From the NCBI RefSeq assembly GCF_947492965.1, contig NZ_CANLOZ010000002.1:310001-374000 (forward strand): 64,000 nt of DNA, in the 5' to 3' direction. The notes below the pieces were generated by a model. That model was not told the DNA's origin and made no database searches. It saw nothing but the letters and a program-made list of their open reading frames with translations. The translations under genes and the position numbers were made by a program. Below, piece after piece: positions 1 through 7,844 of this stretch (positions are counted from its first letter, which is position 1; every line of letters starts with the position of its first letter). The DNA comes from an uncultured Aquimarina sp. (GTDB lineage: Bacteria > Bacteroidota > Bacteroidia > Flavobacteriales > Flavobacteriaceae).

Positions 1-1
1 T

Positions 2-412
2 TTCTTTACCAGTTGTCCAGGAATTTGTCCTAAAATGACTACCAACATGTTAGTATTACAAAAAGAATTCGAAAATGATGAAGAAGTTTTGTTGTTATCA
101 CATTCGGTAACACCTGAAAGAGATTCTATAAATGTTCTTAAAGATTATGCAGATGCCAAAGGTGTGATGAATGATAAATGGCATCTGGTAACAGGTAAAA
201 GAGATGATATTTATAATCTAGGTAGGAACTATTATTTTGTAGAAGAAGATTTAGGAGAAACCAAAGCAAATGATGATTTTCTGCATACAGAGAATTTTGT
301 ATTAGTAGATAAAAACAAACATATAAGAGGTATTTATAATGGATTGAATAAGACTTCAATTAAGCAACTTATCGCAGATATTCATACCTTAAAATCTGAA
401 AAATATTTTTAA
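2..412 (+). CDS. SCO1/SenC-type copper chaperone (5' end outside the window)
   Basis: This is the C-terminal part of a SCO-family thioredoxin-fold protein, which delivers copper to the CuA site of cytochrome c oxidase or acts as a membrane thiol redox protein. The frame is open to the left edge. It begins with F-F-T-S-C-P-G-I-C-P-K, which is the family's CxxxC copper site, so the ATG at 35 is internal and not the start. The third copper ligand is the His in DDFLHTENFVLVD near the C terminus. The gene ends at a TAA followed by a hairpin with a T-rich tail. It converges on the minus-strand genes that follow. Family assignment is firm; the N-terminal membrane anchor cannot be seen. Confidence 0.9.
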   Translation, partial: FFTSCPGICPKMTTNMLVLQKEFENDEEVLLLSHSVTPERDSINVLKDYADAKGVMNDKWHLVTGKRDDIYNLGRNYYFVEEDLGETKANDDFLHTENFVLVDKNKHIRGIYNGLNKTSIKQLIADIHTLKSEKYF

Positions 413-485
413 AATAGAAACTACCCCAGAACTTTAGAAACGTACCACATGGTTGTTTTTTGTATCTATAGATAGATTGTGTTCA

Positions 486-525
486 AATTCCCGGTAACTG
501 GAGAGTTACTGGGGATTTGTTTTTA
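486..525 (+). terminator. Rho-independent terminator of the SCO-like gene
   Basis: Arms 486-499 and 504-517 pair over 14 positions (two of them G-T wobbles) around a 4-nt loop. They are followed by a T-rich run. Confidence 0.7.
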
Positions 526-532
526 TTCTAGA

Positions 533-570
533 ACCAAAAAAAAGGCTGAATTTCATAAAAATCCAGCCTT
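533..570 (-). terminator. Terminator for the minus-strand operon ending at 658
   Basis: Arms 542-553 and 559-570 form a 12-bp stem with one mismatch. On the minus strand the stem is followed by a run of nine T residues. Confidence 0.7.
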
Positions 571-657
571 CATAAACAACCAATTATCTAACATAAACCA
601 TTTATCATAGCAATTTTATCCCCTGTTTCTATAGTAATTAGTTCTGTTGAAAATTGA

Positions 658-1059
658 TTAATAACTGACATTGATAATTTTATTTTTGTTCATCATTGCA
701 TTATCAAAATCAAGAAAATGTGTATTTGCCATAACACATAATTCATTATTCGAATTAAAAAATCGACTTTTCATTTCTATTTTTTTCAAGTTTTTATCCG
801 AACAAATAAGCTCTAAGTTGATACAAAATTCTTGTAAAAACATTAGTGGCTTAATTAAAACTAATGAGTTTAATGATGTCACTGGTGTATAATCTATTTT
901 TTTTGAGGTTTTGTTTTTAAGACCATTTTCAAAAAGGAAAGTTTTAAATATTGATGCAACATATTTTTGATAGGCAGAGGTTTCCATTACCATAAAATCG
1001 TCAACATCTTCTCCTTTTACTTTGTACTCTTTTTTAAAAATTTTAGTTTGTAATAACAT
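658..1059 (-). CDS. Hotdog-fold thioesterase-like protein
   Basis: A 133-residue cytoplasmic protein whose layout resembles the 4HBT/YbgC acyl-CoA thioesterase family. An early D-V-D-D-F segment sits where the family has its DxDxxGHVNN catalytic loop. It is followed by a Y-x-x-Y-V-A-S-I helix and later strands resembling the family's (LVLIKPLMF, then MKSRFFNS and CVMANTHFLDF). The usual H-V-N after the Asp is not present, so it may be divergent in specificity or inactive. It lies 26 nt behind the DUF5777 gene and may be the last gene of that operon. The fold call rests on pattern resemblance only; the substrate is unknown. Confidence 0.5.
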   Translation of the reverse strand: MLLQTKIFKKEYKVKGEDVDDFMVMETSAYQKYVASIFKTFLFENGLKNKTSKKIDYTPVTSLNSLVLIKPLMFLQEFCINLELICSDKNLKKIEMKSRFFNSNNELCVMANTHFLDFDNAMMNKNKIINVSY

Positions 1060-1085
1060 AAATATCAGAGTTTTATTAGAAGCTG

Positions 1086-2000
1086 TTAAATACCAGAGTT
1101 TTTTATCTGCTTAAGTTTTTTCTTTTTCTTATTGCCCACTTGGAATGCTCTGGATATATTGAATCCTAAATGTATATCACCTTCGAAAAAATTATCCGTG
1201 GATTCCGTAATAAAGCTTTTTTCTATCATCGTTATAGAATTAGAAAGAATAATCTGGAAAACATGTCCACCTGTTTCGATATCCACACCAAATGCTAAAG
1301 AATTGGATGCGTCTATAGACTGTAGAGGATTCGCAGTATAATAGTATTCTCCGTTTATAGAAATTCTTTTAGTTATCTTGACTCTACTGCCTATCCCTAC
1401 TGCAAAAATTCCGTGTGGATCATCATTAATCGCTACTGAGTTTCTATGTACATAAGTAGGCGTGATTTGTAATGAAAAAGCAGGACTGAACTTTCGTGCT
1501 ATTAAAATTTGAGAAACATAAGATAATTTTTGGCTAAAAGTAGGTTCATCTTCAGGGTCAAAATCTTTTAATGTTCTGTAAGCAATACTAGAAAATATAG
1601 TAGCTGTGAAAGGAAAAGACTTTTTACCAGTACTTTGTTTTAAAAACTTATATTTTATAAATCCATCATACGTTTTATCAAAACTACTTCTTCCAACACC
1701 TAGCATTATATTATCAGTTAATCCATATTCGAATGCGAATCGAATATTGGATTGATCTAGTCCATATAATTCATCGGCCCCAAGATTAACTCTTCCAAAT
1801 CGATGAGATATCAAAAACTCTAGAGTTCCTTTTTTTCTATTCTCTACCGAATGACCATTTAAAATTCTGGTTCCTTTAAATGTAGCAGTGGTATAGTTTT
1901 TTGCTTCTGTAGTCTCTTCTTCTAAAATATCCATTAGATCTTGAGCGAATGCTTGGATATTAATGGCTAGCAAAAAGACAATAACTGTCAATTTTTTCAT
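1086..2000 (-). CDS. DUF5777 family outer-membrane beta-barrel protein, copy 1
   Basis: The product has a signal peptide (MKKLTVIVFLLAINIQAFAQ) and then alternating hydrophobic strands ending in a Lys-rich tail. It matches the flavobacterial DUF5777 beta-barrel family in features such as F-K-G-T-R-I-x-N-G-H-S-V-E-N-R-K-K-G and Y-Y-Y-x-A-N-P-x-Q-S. The ATG at 2000 is chosen because it starts the signal peptide and lies 1 nt after the stop of the YceI gene. A longer frame from 2033 would overlap that gene. The role is unknown. It is probably cotranscribed with the OB-fold and YceI genes upstream, and a paralogue lies at 6874-7785 in an identically ordered triad. Confidence 0.85.
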   Translation of the reverse strand: MKKLTVIVFLLAINIQAFAQDLMDILEEETTEAKNYTTATFKGTRILNGHSVENRKKGTLEFLISHRFGRVNLGADELYGLDQSNIRFAFEYGLTDNIMLGVGRSSFDKTYDGFIKYKFLKQSTGKKSFPFTATIFSSIAYRTLKDFDPEDEPTFSQKLSYVSQILIARKFSPAFSLQITPTYVHRNSVAINDDPHGIFAVGIGSRVKITKRISINGEYYYTANPLQSIDASNSLAFGVDIETGGHVFQIILSNSITMIEKSFITESTDNFFEGDIHLGFNISRAFQVGNKKKKKLKQIKNSGI

Positions 2001-2001
2001 G

Positions 2002-2547
2002 TTATTTTTGATAAGGTTTGTGATCAAATTCATACGTTACCTTTATAGTTTTAGCAATATTATTGGCTACTACAGAAGGTATTTTAATTCCAAAGTCTGC
2101 TACTTCGATTTCAAAATCTCCCTTTAGTGAGATATCTTTTTCTGTAGAATTGATATTACCTTGTATTTCCATCTTCTTAGTTACACCATGAATTGTTAGG
2201 TCACCTATAATATTAACTTTGGTTTCTTTGTTTGTTAAGGTTTCGAAGTCTAAGATTTTTCCTTTGAAAGTAGCTTTTGGATAACGATCTGATTCTACAT
2301 AATTTTCATTAAAATGTTCTTGCATCAAGGCTTTTTCAAATGAAAAAGATTTCATTAAAATGGCTATAGCTATAGTACCCGAAGAAGTGTCAATAATGCT
2401 AAGTACTTGATTATTATCTGCTTTTATATCTTCTATTGGAGTGGAAGAATAAAAGGATGTATAGCCTTGTTTGGTTAAGAATTTACCTTGTCCTACTACA
2501 GTAATAGATGATAATAGGAAGGTGAATATTATAAGTATGGTTTTCAT
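2002..2547 (-). CDS. YceI family lipid-binding periplasmic protein, copy 1
   Basis: After a signal peptide (MKTILIIFTFLLSSITVVGQ) the protein shows the YceI lipocalin-like pattern: F-Y-S-S-T-P-I-E-D-I-K-A near the N terminus, F-N-E-N-Y-V-E-S-D-R-Y-P-K-A-T-F-K-G in the middle, and a G-D-L-T-I-H-G-V-T-K strand. YceI proteins bind isoprenoid or fatty-acyl lipids in the periplasm. The ATG at 2547 opens the signal peptide, 14 nt after the OB-fold gene; the longer frame to 2580 would overlap it. The paralogue is at 6336-6884. Confidence 0.9.
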   Translation of the reverse strand: MKTILIIFTFLLSSITVVGQGKFLTKQGYTSFYSSTPIEDIKADNNQVLSIIDTSSGTIAIAILMKSFSFEKALMQEHFNENYVESDRYPKATFKGKILDFETLTNKETKVNIIGDLTIHGVTKKMEIQGNINSTEKDISLKGDFEIEVADFGIKIPSVVANNIAKTIKVTYEFDHKPYQK

Positions 2548-2561
2548 TTTGTTAGTGTTGT

Positions 2562-2978
2562 TTATGGTACGATTACACATTTTACGAGTATGACATCCAT
2601 TAAATATCCTGTACAGATGCCTTTAATGCTTATTTCTTGACCTGTTTTTAAGTTTTTTTCATTTTTTGAAAGATGACAAATGATACTACCTATAGTATTT
2701 TCATTGCCTAGTGTTATAATATCATTACCATCTTTTCCTTTCTCTATTGCTGTAATAGTTCCATTAACTTGTATTAGTTCTTCTAAATACATTGTGTTTG
2801 CAGTACTTTCATCATTGATAAAGTCCGACAGTAGTGCTTCTGAAGCTAATGACAAACTAGGTTTGGATTCAGCAATATTTATAAATGGTTTGTTGTATAT
2901 TTTTACAGTAATGATAGAAACTACCAGTATCGCTGCGAAAAAATAGAGTATTAAGAGTTTTTTTGTCTTTTTAGTCAT
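2562..2978 (-). CDS. Membrane-anchored OB-fold (tRNA_anti-like) protein, copy 1
   Basis: One N-terminal membrane segment (about residues 8-25) is followed by a single OB-fold domain of the tRNA_anti-like type: L-I-Q-V-N-G-T-I, then I-C-H-L, then I-S-I-K-G-I-C-T-G-Y-L-M-D-V-I-L. Such small flavobacterial proteins often lie beside YceI genes; their ligand is not known. The paralogue at 5906-6343 has the same start (M-T-K-K) and the same G-x-C-x-G-Y-L-x-D-V-I-L end. It lies 10 nt behind the cytochrome-like gene, suggesting one operon from 4295 to about 1086. Confidence 0.75.
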   Translation of the reverse strand: MTKKTKKLLILYFFAAILVVSIITVKIYNKPFINIAESKPSLSLASEALLSDFINDESTANTMYLEELIQVNGTITAIEKGKDGNDIITLGNENTIGSIICHLSKNEKNLKTGQEISIKGICTGYLMDVILVKCVIVP

Positions 2979-2988
2979 ATCGAACGAT

Positions 2989-3333
2989 TTAGTTGTTTAA
3001 AGCTCCATTGTCTATCCAGCAACGTATAAGCTCAATTTCGTTGTTACTTAAACTACCTCCTAAAGGCATCGTTCTGTTTACAACTTCTCTTCGTACTCTG
3101 TTTGCATTATTACTAATATTTTCAAAAGTTGTTAAGTCTGGCGCCTGATTACCGCTACCTCCATGACATCGTATACAGTCGTTATTAATGATTGGTTTTA
3201 TATCAGATGAAAAAGAGATTTCATCATCGCAGACTTCAATTGCTACAGTTTCTTCTTCAACATTTGTTTCGCAAGAGTAAAATATACTTACAGCTAGAAG
3301 ACATATTAATTTGATTTTGGAAAATGATTTCAT
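2989..3333 (-). CDS. Cytochrome c-like lipoprotein (CxxCH)
   Basis: A 114-residue lipoprotein with lipobox Cys at about residue 21 (IFYSC). It has a single haem-binding C-I-R-C-H at about 53-57 and a candidate distal Met ligand in R-T-M-P-L-G-G at about 89. The layout (D-I-K-P-I-I-N-N-D-C-I-R-C-H) is that of small mono-haem cytochromes or planctomycete-type cytochrome C domains that begin after 'FSSDIKPI'. The ATG at 3333 starts the signal peptide; a longer frame to 3405 has no signal. It probably shuttles electrons in the periplasm, consistent with the SCO-like gene nearby. Confidence 0.85.
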   Translation of the reverse strand: MKSFSKIKLICLLAVSIFYSCETNVEEETVAIEVCDDEISFSSDIKPIINNDCIRCHGGSGNQAPDLTTFENISNNANRVRREVVNRTMPLGGSLSNNEIELIRCWIDNGALNN

Positions 3334-3446
3334 TGTTTTTTGTGAATTTAGAATAAGAGGAAGCTTAACTTCATAAGTAAAGTACCGTCTTCCTCTTATG
3401 ACCAACTAACTACTTAATGATTATAAAAATGAATCAAACTAAAATG

Positions 3447-4295
3447 TTATAATGCTGTTGTATCGGTATTAACTATTGGCCAGATTCCAGGCGTAGGAAC
3501 ACTGATTCCGTAATTATCTCCTCTTTCTACATCTTGACCAAAATAATACAGAGGTCTTCCTTTGTAGGTTACTTGAGTTCTTCCGAATACATCTATAGTT
3601 CCAAAGTCGTTACGATCTAGGATACTTGGTATGTTATTAATATCTAGGCTTATGATTGGCCAGATTGGATCATTAGAGAAATCATCTGCTGTGTAATTGT
3701 TCGTGTCTTTAGTATCATTTACAAAAGCATAGATTGTTCTTCCAGTACTGTTAGTGATGTAAAATGTAAGTCCATCTCCTTCAGTATAATCACTAGTAAA
3801 GTTTAGATCGTTTCCATCAGCGTCTCTTCCTACCAATTGTGCTTCTGCATACATTAAAGAATAATCTGGTTTTGCGATATACCAGTTGTTTCCAACTTTA
3901 TCCCCATTTGTGTCTCCTGCAGCATTGTCATTTACAAAATAATATAATGGCCAACCTTTGTATGTGTTTTGTCTTTCTCCATCAGCTCTGGTAATTACTC
4001 CAAAGTCTGCAGCATCTAATCCTGCATCAAGTGTTAAATCAGCTTCATAAAATATAGGCCACGCAGTTTTACAATCACCGTTACATTCAGATTGTCCTTT
4101 TGTATCTCTTGAAAAGAAATATAGAGACATTCCTTCAGAATCTGTAAGGATGTTTCCAAAGGTAGCATCGTTTGCAAGTTGTACTGCATTAGCTGTCGTT
4201 GGTGGATTAGGATCAATAATATTTTCTACGTCGTCGCTACTACAGCTAGTTAATATTGCTATTGATGTTAGTAATAGATAAAATGATTTTTTCAT
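3447..4295 (-). CDS. Lipoprotein_15-type secreted-repeat lipoprotein
   Basis: A lipoprotein (lipobox ...ILTSC, Cys about 18) containing two copies of the secreted repeat of unknown function (PF03640 type). Each copy has a G-x-x-L-Y-x-F or G-R-x-I-Y-A-F strand, a W-P-I-x segment, and Y-K-G-[WR]-P-L-Y-Y-F. The first copy has the C-N-G-D-C-K-T-A-W-P-I motif typical of the family; the second lacks the Cys pair. Such proteins are often neighbours of cytochrome and YceI genes and a redox role has been suspected, but none is established. It is the first gene of the minus-strand operon and is preceded by the A/G-tract element at 4368-4407. Confidence 0.85.
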   Translation of the reverse strand: MKKSFYLLLTSIAILTSCSSDDVENIIDPNPPTTANAVQLANDATFGNILTDSEGMSLYFFSRDTKGQSECNGDCKTAWPIFYEADLTLDAGLDAADFGVITRADGERQNTYKGWPLYYFVNDNAAGDTNGDKVGNNWYIAKPDYSLMYAEAQLVGRDADGNDLNFTSDYTEGDGLTFYITNSTGRTIYAFVNDTKDTNNYTADDFSNDPIWPIISLDINNIPSILDRNDFGTIDVFGRTQVTYKGRPLYYFGQDVERGDNYGISVPTPGIWPIVNTDTTAL

Positions 4296-4367
4296 TGTAA
4301 TAAGTTATTTATGATTTATGCCACAAATAACCGTCAACACTGGGCTCAGAAACAAAATAAAATGTAT

Positions 4368-4407
4368 GAGAGGGAAAAAAAAGGGTTAAAAAGGAAAAAA
4401 AAGAGGG
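4368..4407 (+). promoter_or_regulatory. Shared A/G-tract element, copy 1 (candidate operator)
   Basis: This 40-nt element contains GGAAAAAAAAG at 4373-4383 and again at 4393-4403, 20 nt apart. It matches the reverse complement of 5783-5822 at 30 of 40 positions without gaps. It lies 72 nt upstream of the minus-strand operon start at 4295. Binding by the LytTR regulator encoded between the copies is inference. Confidence 0.5.
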
Positions 4408-4540
4408 TGAAATAATTACGATTTTTGAATAAATTCAAGAATCACATCTGAGTTAAAATGAAATTAGAATTCATCTTATCTATAATATCAAAAAGTTAGT
4501 ATGTAGATATTTTGGAATCTAAAAAACGAATAAAACTTTA

Positions 4541-5668
4541 TTAAATATTTAGCCATTGTCTAAATTCTGATGCTTTGTTTTTACTAATAATAATTTCGAC
4601 ATCAGCGTTGTTAATTAAAATTTTAAGCTGGCTATTTCCGTATTTAATAATTTTTGCAATGGCACTTATGCTAATTATAAATTGTCTATTTGCTCTAAAA
4701 AATACCGAAGGATCTAAACTAGTGAGCATATCATCAAGACTCACGTTACTAGTTGATTTTTTTCCATCAAAACAAACTACATATGTTATACTATTCTCTG
4801 TATATATATATGCTATTTGATCGATTGAAACAGGAACTAATTCGTTTCGGATATAGGTAAGTATTCTTTTTTTACTCGGGTCATTAGCTAAATCGGAAGA
4901 AGAGTCATTTGGCTCGACTACTTCATCCTCAGTTTTATCTACAATCCTTTGTTGGTATGCAATGAGATCTGTATTCAATTTGGAAAGGTTGAGTAATTCA
5001 CTTTCTAAGTCAGTGTTTTTCTGTTCCAATTGTTTTTCGTAGTAACTACCTATAATGCGAACTACAATAAATGAGGAGAGAATAATTAATCCACCCATTA
5101 ATATAAATATGGTATAAAAACTAGTCTTTAATTTCCGGACTTGTCCTTTTACTTTATTAAGATTAATTTGTGCTGCAACAATAAGATCAGAATCTTTAAC
5201 AGGAGCAATGTAAACAATCTCCGTCTCTAGCTCATTATTAGGAATACTATCATTTTGTTTCCTTTCGCCTAAAAGTAAATCATATAATTTATCAGAACTG
5301 TTTTCTTCGTTAAGTGAGGTTAGGAGAGATTGATCAGAATTTACTTTTTGTCCAACCTTTGTAATATCAGGATTACAAACTTCTTTACCAGACCAATCAA
5401 ATACACAGACAAAAGAGGTCCCATTATGCGTGTTTTCAATTACTTTCTGAAGATTGCTTATTATTTTTTGTCTCTCAATACCATCATTGATTTGGTAATG
5501 CGTAAGTTTAGAAATTTCATCAGCTTCACGCTTACTGGATTCTAATTGTATTTCTATTAATTGATTAGCGCTTACTTTTACAAAATACTTTACTCCAAAA
5601 GAAGCAATAATTAGGAATATTACGGCAATAGAAACAAAAGTTAAAAAATATAATCTGTCTTTTCTCAT
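4541..5668 (-). CDS. Membrane-bound Cache-like sensor with LytTR DNA-binding domain
   Basis: A one-protein transcription regulator. A first membrane segment (about residues 8-29) is followed by a periplasmic domain of about 145 residues with Cache/PAS-like features (F-V-C-V-F-D-W-S-G-K-E-V-C-N-P). Then come a second membrane segment (about 183-205), a coiled coil (about 210-245) and a C-terminal LytTR DNA-binding domain (about 265-375; I-A-Y-I-Y-T-E-N-S-I-T-Y-V and F-F-R-A-N-R-Q-F-I-I-S). No receiver or kinase domain is present, so sensing and DNA binding are coupled directly. It sits between the two duplicated modules and their shared upstream elements, so it is the obvious candidate regulator of both. 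Confidence 0.85.
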   Translation of the reverse strand: MRKDRLYFLTFVSIAVIFLIIASFGVKYFVKVSANQLIEIQLESSKREADEISKLTHYQINDGIERQKIISNLQKVIENTHNGTSFVCVFDWSGKEVCNPDITKVGQKVNSDQSLLTSLNEENSSDKLYDLLLGERKQNDSIPNNELETEIVYIAPVKDSDLIVAAQINLNKVKGQVRKLKTSFYTIFILMGGLIILSSFIVVRIIGSYYEKQLEQKNTDLESELLNLSKLNTDLIAYQQRIVDKTEDEVVEPNDSSSDLANDPSKKRILTYIRNELVPVSIDQIAYIYTENSITYVVCFDGKKSTSNVSLDDMLTSLDPSVFFRANRQFIISISAIAKIIKYGNSQLKILINNADVEIIISKNKASEFRQWLNI

Positions 5669-5782
5669 TATTGCTTAGGGGTATCGTATCGTTTAGCCGG
5701 GTATTTCTCCAAATTTAAAACGAAAATACAATATTTTATAACTAGTTAGTTTTAGATAAAAGAATTATTGATATTTGGCTTA

Positions 5783-5822
5783 CTGCCTTTTTTTTCCTTT
5801 TCAACTCCTATTTTTCTTTTTC
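5783..5822 (-). promoter_or_regulatory. Shared A/G-tract element, copy 2 (candidate operator)
   Basis: The mirror-image copy of the element at 4368-4407. It is pyrimidine-rich on the plus strand, with CC-T8-CC at 5786-5797. It ends 83 nt before the GTG of the plus-strand triad, so position and orientation relative to the downstream gene match the first copy. Confidence 0.5.
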
Positions 5823-5905
5823 AGAAACTTTTTCTTTTGATACTCTATGATTTCCTATTACTTTGTTTTTCAAATCTACAGTGTCCATAAACTTTGATAT
5901 TCTAA

Positions 5906-6343
5906 GTGACTAAGAAAATTAAAATAGCAATGTTCCTTTTCATTTCCGTATGCTTCCTGAGTATATCTGTGTATTATCTGATTTTTGGTGGAGAATATAT
6001 AAATGTTGTAGCAACTGAGCCAGAATTACATTTGAGCTCTACATCGCTAGTTGCATCGTTTAGTAGAGATGAGCAAACTGCCAACGATAATTATAAGAAT
6101 AAAGTAGTAGAAGTAACTGGCAGCATCAAAGAAATTAGCTATTTAAATAATAGAAGCACATTGATATTAGAGGGAAATACAAAAAGCTCAAGTATCATAT
6201 GTGATATACAACCAAACCACAAAATGAAATTAAAAAAACTTAAAGAAGGTGATACAATTACCATTAAAGGAGTCTGTAAAGGGTACCTTAAAGATGTTAT
6301 TTTATTAAATTGCGTGCTTACTAATCAAAATACTAATGAATAA
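5906..6343 (+). CDS. Membrane-anchored OB-fold (tRNA_anti-like) protein, copy 2
   Basis: A paralogue of the protein at 2562-2978, with one N-terminal membrane segment, E-V-T-G-S-I-K-E-I, S-I-I-C-D-I and T-I-K-G-V-C-K-G-Y-L-K-D-V-I-L-L-N-C. The start is a GTG at 5906; the encoded M-T-K-K-I-K aligns with the ATG-initiated M-T-K-K-T-K of copy 1, which supports this start. It overlaps the next gene by 8 nt and opens the plus-strand triad. Confidence 0.75.
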   Translation: MTKKIKIAMFLFISVCFLSISVYYLIFGGEYINVVATEPELHLSSTSLVASFSRDEQTANDNYKNKVVEVTGSIKEISYLNNRSTLILEGNTKSSSIICDIQPNHKMKLKKLKEGDTITIKGVCKGYLKDVILLNCVLTNQNTNE

Positions 6344-6884
6344 AATTCTTATTCAACTATTTTTCTTGCTCAATTTTGTGCCATCAGACAGTATATCTGA
6401 GCAAGTGATTACGCGTCAGGGACAAGTCTCGTTCTTTTCGTATACCTCTGTAGAGAATATAGAGGCTAAAAATAATCAAGTATTAAGTATTATCGATTTA
6501 TCCAAACAAGAGATTGCCATTAGTATGCTAATGAATGCTTTTGTTTTTAAGAAATCTTTGATGCATGAACATTTTAATGAAAGTTATATCGAATCTGACT
6601 TGTATCCGAAAGCTACTTTTAAAGGTAACTTTATAGATTTTGATCCGAATATTGAAGGATCTCAAACCAAGTTTGTAAAAGGTACTCTCACGATAAGAAA
6701 CATCTCCAAGGAAATGGAGATTAAAACTAATATAGAAAATATAGACGGTAAATTTATAATTACCGGAGATTTTGAACTAACCGTTAAAGATTTCGAAATT
6801 AAAATTCCACCCATTCTTAGACCTAACATAGCCAAAGTTATATCTGTTACATTTAGATTTGAATATCAGCCTTATGAAGAATAA
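6336..6884 (+). CDS. YceI family lipid-binding periplasmic protein, copy 2
   Basis: A YceI-type protein with signal peptide and the same landmarks as copy 1: S-F-F-S-Y-T-S-V-E-N-I-E-A-K-N-N-Q-V-L-S-I-I-D, then H-F-N-E-S-Y-I-E-S-D-L-Y-P-K-A-T-F-K-G, then F-E-I-K-I-P-P. It overlaps the OB-fold gene by 8 nt and the DUF5777 gene by 11 nt, so the three are translationally coupled. The signal peptide is less canonical than in copy 1 (F-F-L-L-N-F-V-P-S-D-S-I-S). Confidence 0.9.
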   Translation: MNKILIQLFFLLNFVPSDSISEQVITRQGQVSFFSYTSVENIEAKNNQVLSIIDLSKQEIAISMLMNAFVFKKSLMHEHFNESYIESDLYPKATFKGNFIDFDPNIEGSQTKFVKGTLTIRNISKEMEIKTNIENIDGKFIITGDFELTVKDFEIKIPPILRPNIAKVISVTFRFEYQPYEE

Positions 6885-7785
6885 TATATTTTTTCTCTTA
6901 TTAATTATATGTGTTGGTTTTAATAACATGGCACAAGCTCAGGATTTACTGGAAACCTTGGAAAAAGAATATCCGGATACTCCGCAATATGAAATAGCAA
7001 CTTTTAAATCTACAAGAATTGCGATAGGACATTCAATAGAAAATAGAAAAAAGGGAGTTTTACAGATAATGGCAATGAATAGATGGTGGAATGTTCCTAA
7101 TCATCAAGGACAAAGTTTTGTAGCTGATAAATGGAGTGCAAGACTTGCTTTAGAATATGGTATTTCGGATAGACTGTCTACTGGTTTTGGTTGGACAACT
7201 TTAGAAGATGTTTACGACGGATTTTTAAAATATAACCTAATTAGACAACGAAAAAAGTCTAAAAAGTCTTTTTTGAGTATCACATTATTTCAAAATGCTT
7301 CTTATCGAAGTGAATCTAACGGAAGATCGGCAATCTATGGAGGTTTTGAAGACACTTCGTTCCAGGATCGTTTGGCTTTTACAAGTCAGGTGTTAATTGC
7401 CCGTAAGTTTACACCACAGTTTTCGGCACAAATTTCTCCAACGTTTATTCATAGAGGATCATCATTATCTGATGAAGATCCAAATAATCATTTTGCTGTT
7501 GGTATTGGAGGAAGATATAAAGTAGGAGGGCATGTGTCTATAGTGTCAGAATATTATTATGTAGCAAATCCTATTCAATCTGTGGATACTTTTGGTGCTT
7601 TTGCTTTAGGAGTTAATTGGGAGTTAAGTGATTTAATGTTACAATTTCATATGACCAATGCATGGAGCACTGTAGAAGATGTGTTTATTACCCAAACTCC
7701 TAATAACTTTAATTTACAAGACGGTAATTTTACTTTTGGATTTACGGCTACTTTTGCATTGCATCTTAGCCAAAAAAAACCTTAA
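6874..7785 (+). CDS. DUF5777 family outer-membrane beta-barrel protein, copy 2
   Basis: A signal peptide (MKNNIFFLLLIICVGFNNMA, cleavage near AQAQ) is followed by a DUF5777 beta-barrel matching copy 1: A-T-F-K-S-T-R-I-A-I-G-H-S-I-E-N-R-K-K-G, L-I-A-R-K-F-T-P-Q-F-S, and Y-Y-Y-V-A-N-P-I-Q-S. The ATG at 6874, inside the end of the YceI gene, is chosen over the in-frame 6859 codon because it starts the signal peptide. The Lys-rich tail of copy 1 is absent. It is the last gene of the plus-strand triad, before a bidirectional terminator. Confidence 0.85.
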   Translation: MKNNIFFLLLIICVGFNNMAQAQDLLETLEKEYPDTPQYEIATFKSTRIAIGHSIENRKKGVLQIMAMNRWWNVPNHQGQSFVADKWSARLALEYGISDRLSTGFGWTTLEDVYDGFLKYNLIRQRKKSKKSFLSITLFQNASYRSESNGRSAIYGGFEDTSFQDRLAFTSQVLIARKFTPQFSAQISPTFIHRGSSLSDEDPNNHFAVGIGGRYKVGGHVSIVSEYYYVANPIQSVDTFGAFALGVNWELSDLMLQFHMTNAWSTVEDVFITQTPNNFNLQDGNFTFGFTATFALHLSQKKP

Positions 7786-7792
7786 AATAAAA

Positions 7793-7823
7793 AAGAGGCT
7801 TGATGATGTTATTCAAGCCTCTT
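7793..7823. terminator. Bidirectional terminator
   Basis: An 11-bp perfect stem (7793-7803 with 7813-7823) lies between convergent genes. It has an A-run on the left and T residues on the right, so it can serve both strands. Confidence 0.8.
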
Positions 7824-7844
7824 CTTTAAATTAAAACGTAAATT

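Noticed and set aside
35-412. ATG at 35 as the start of the SCO-like gene
   Set aside because: The frame is open to position 2 and encodes the CxxxC copper motif before this ATG, so the true start lies outside the window.
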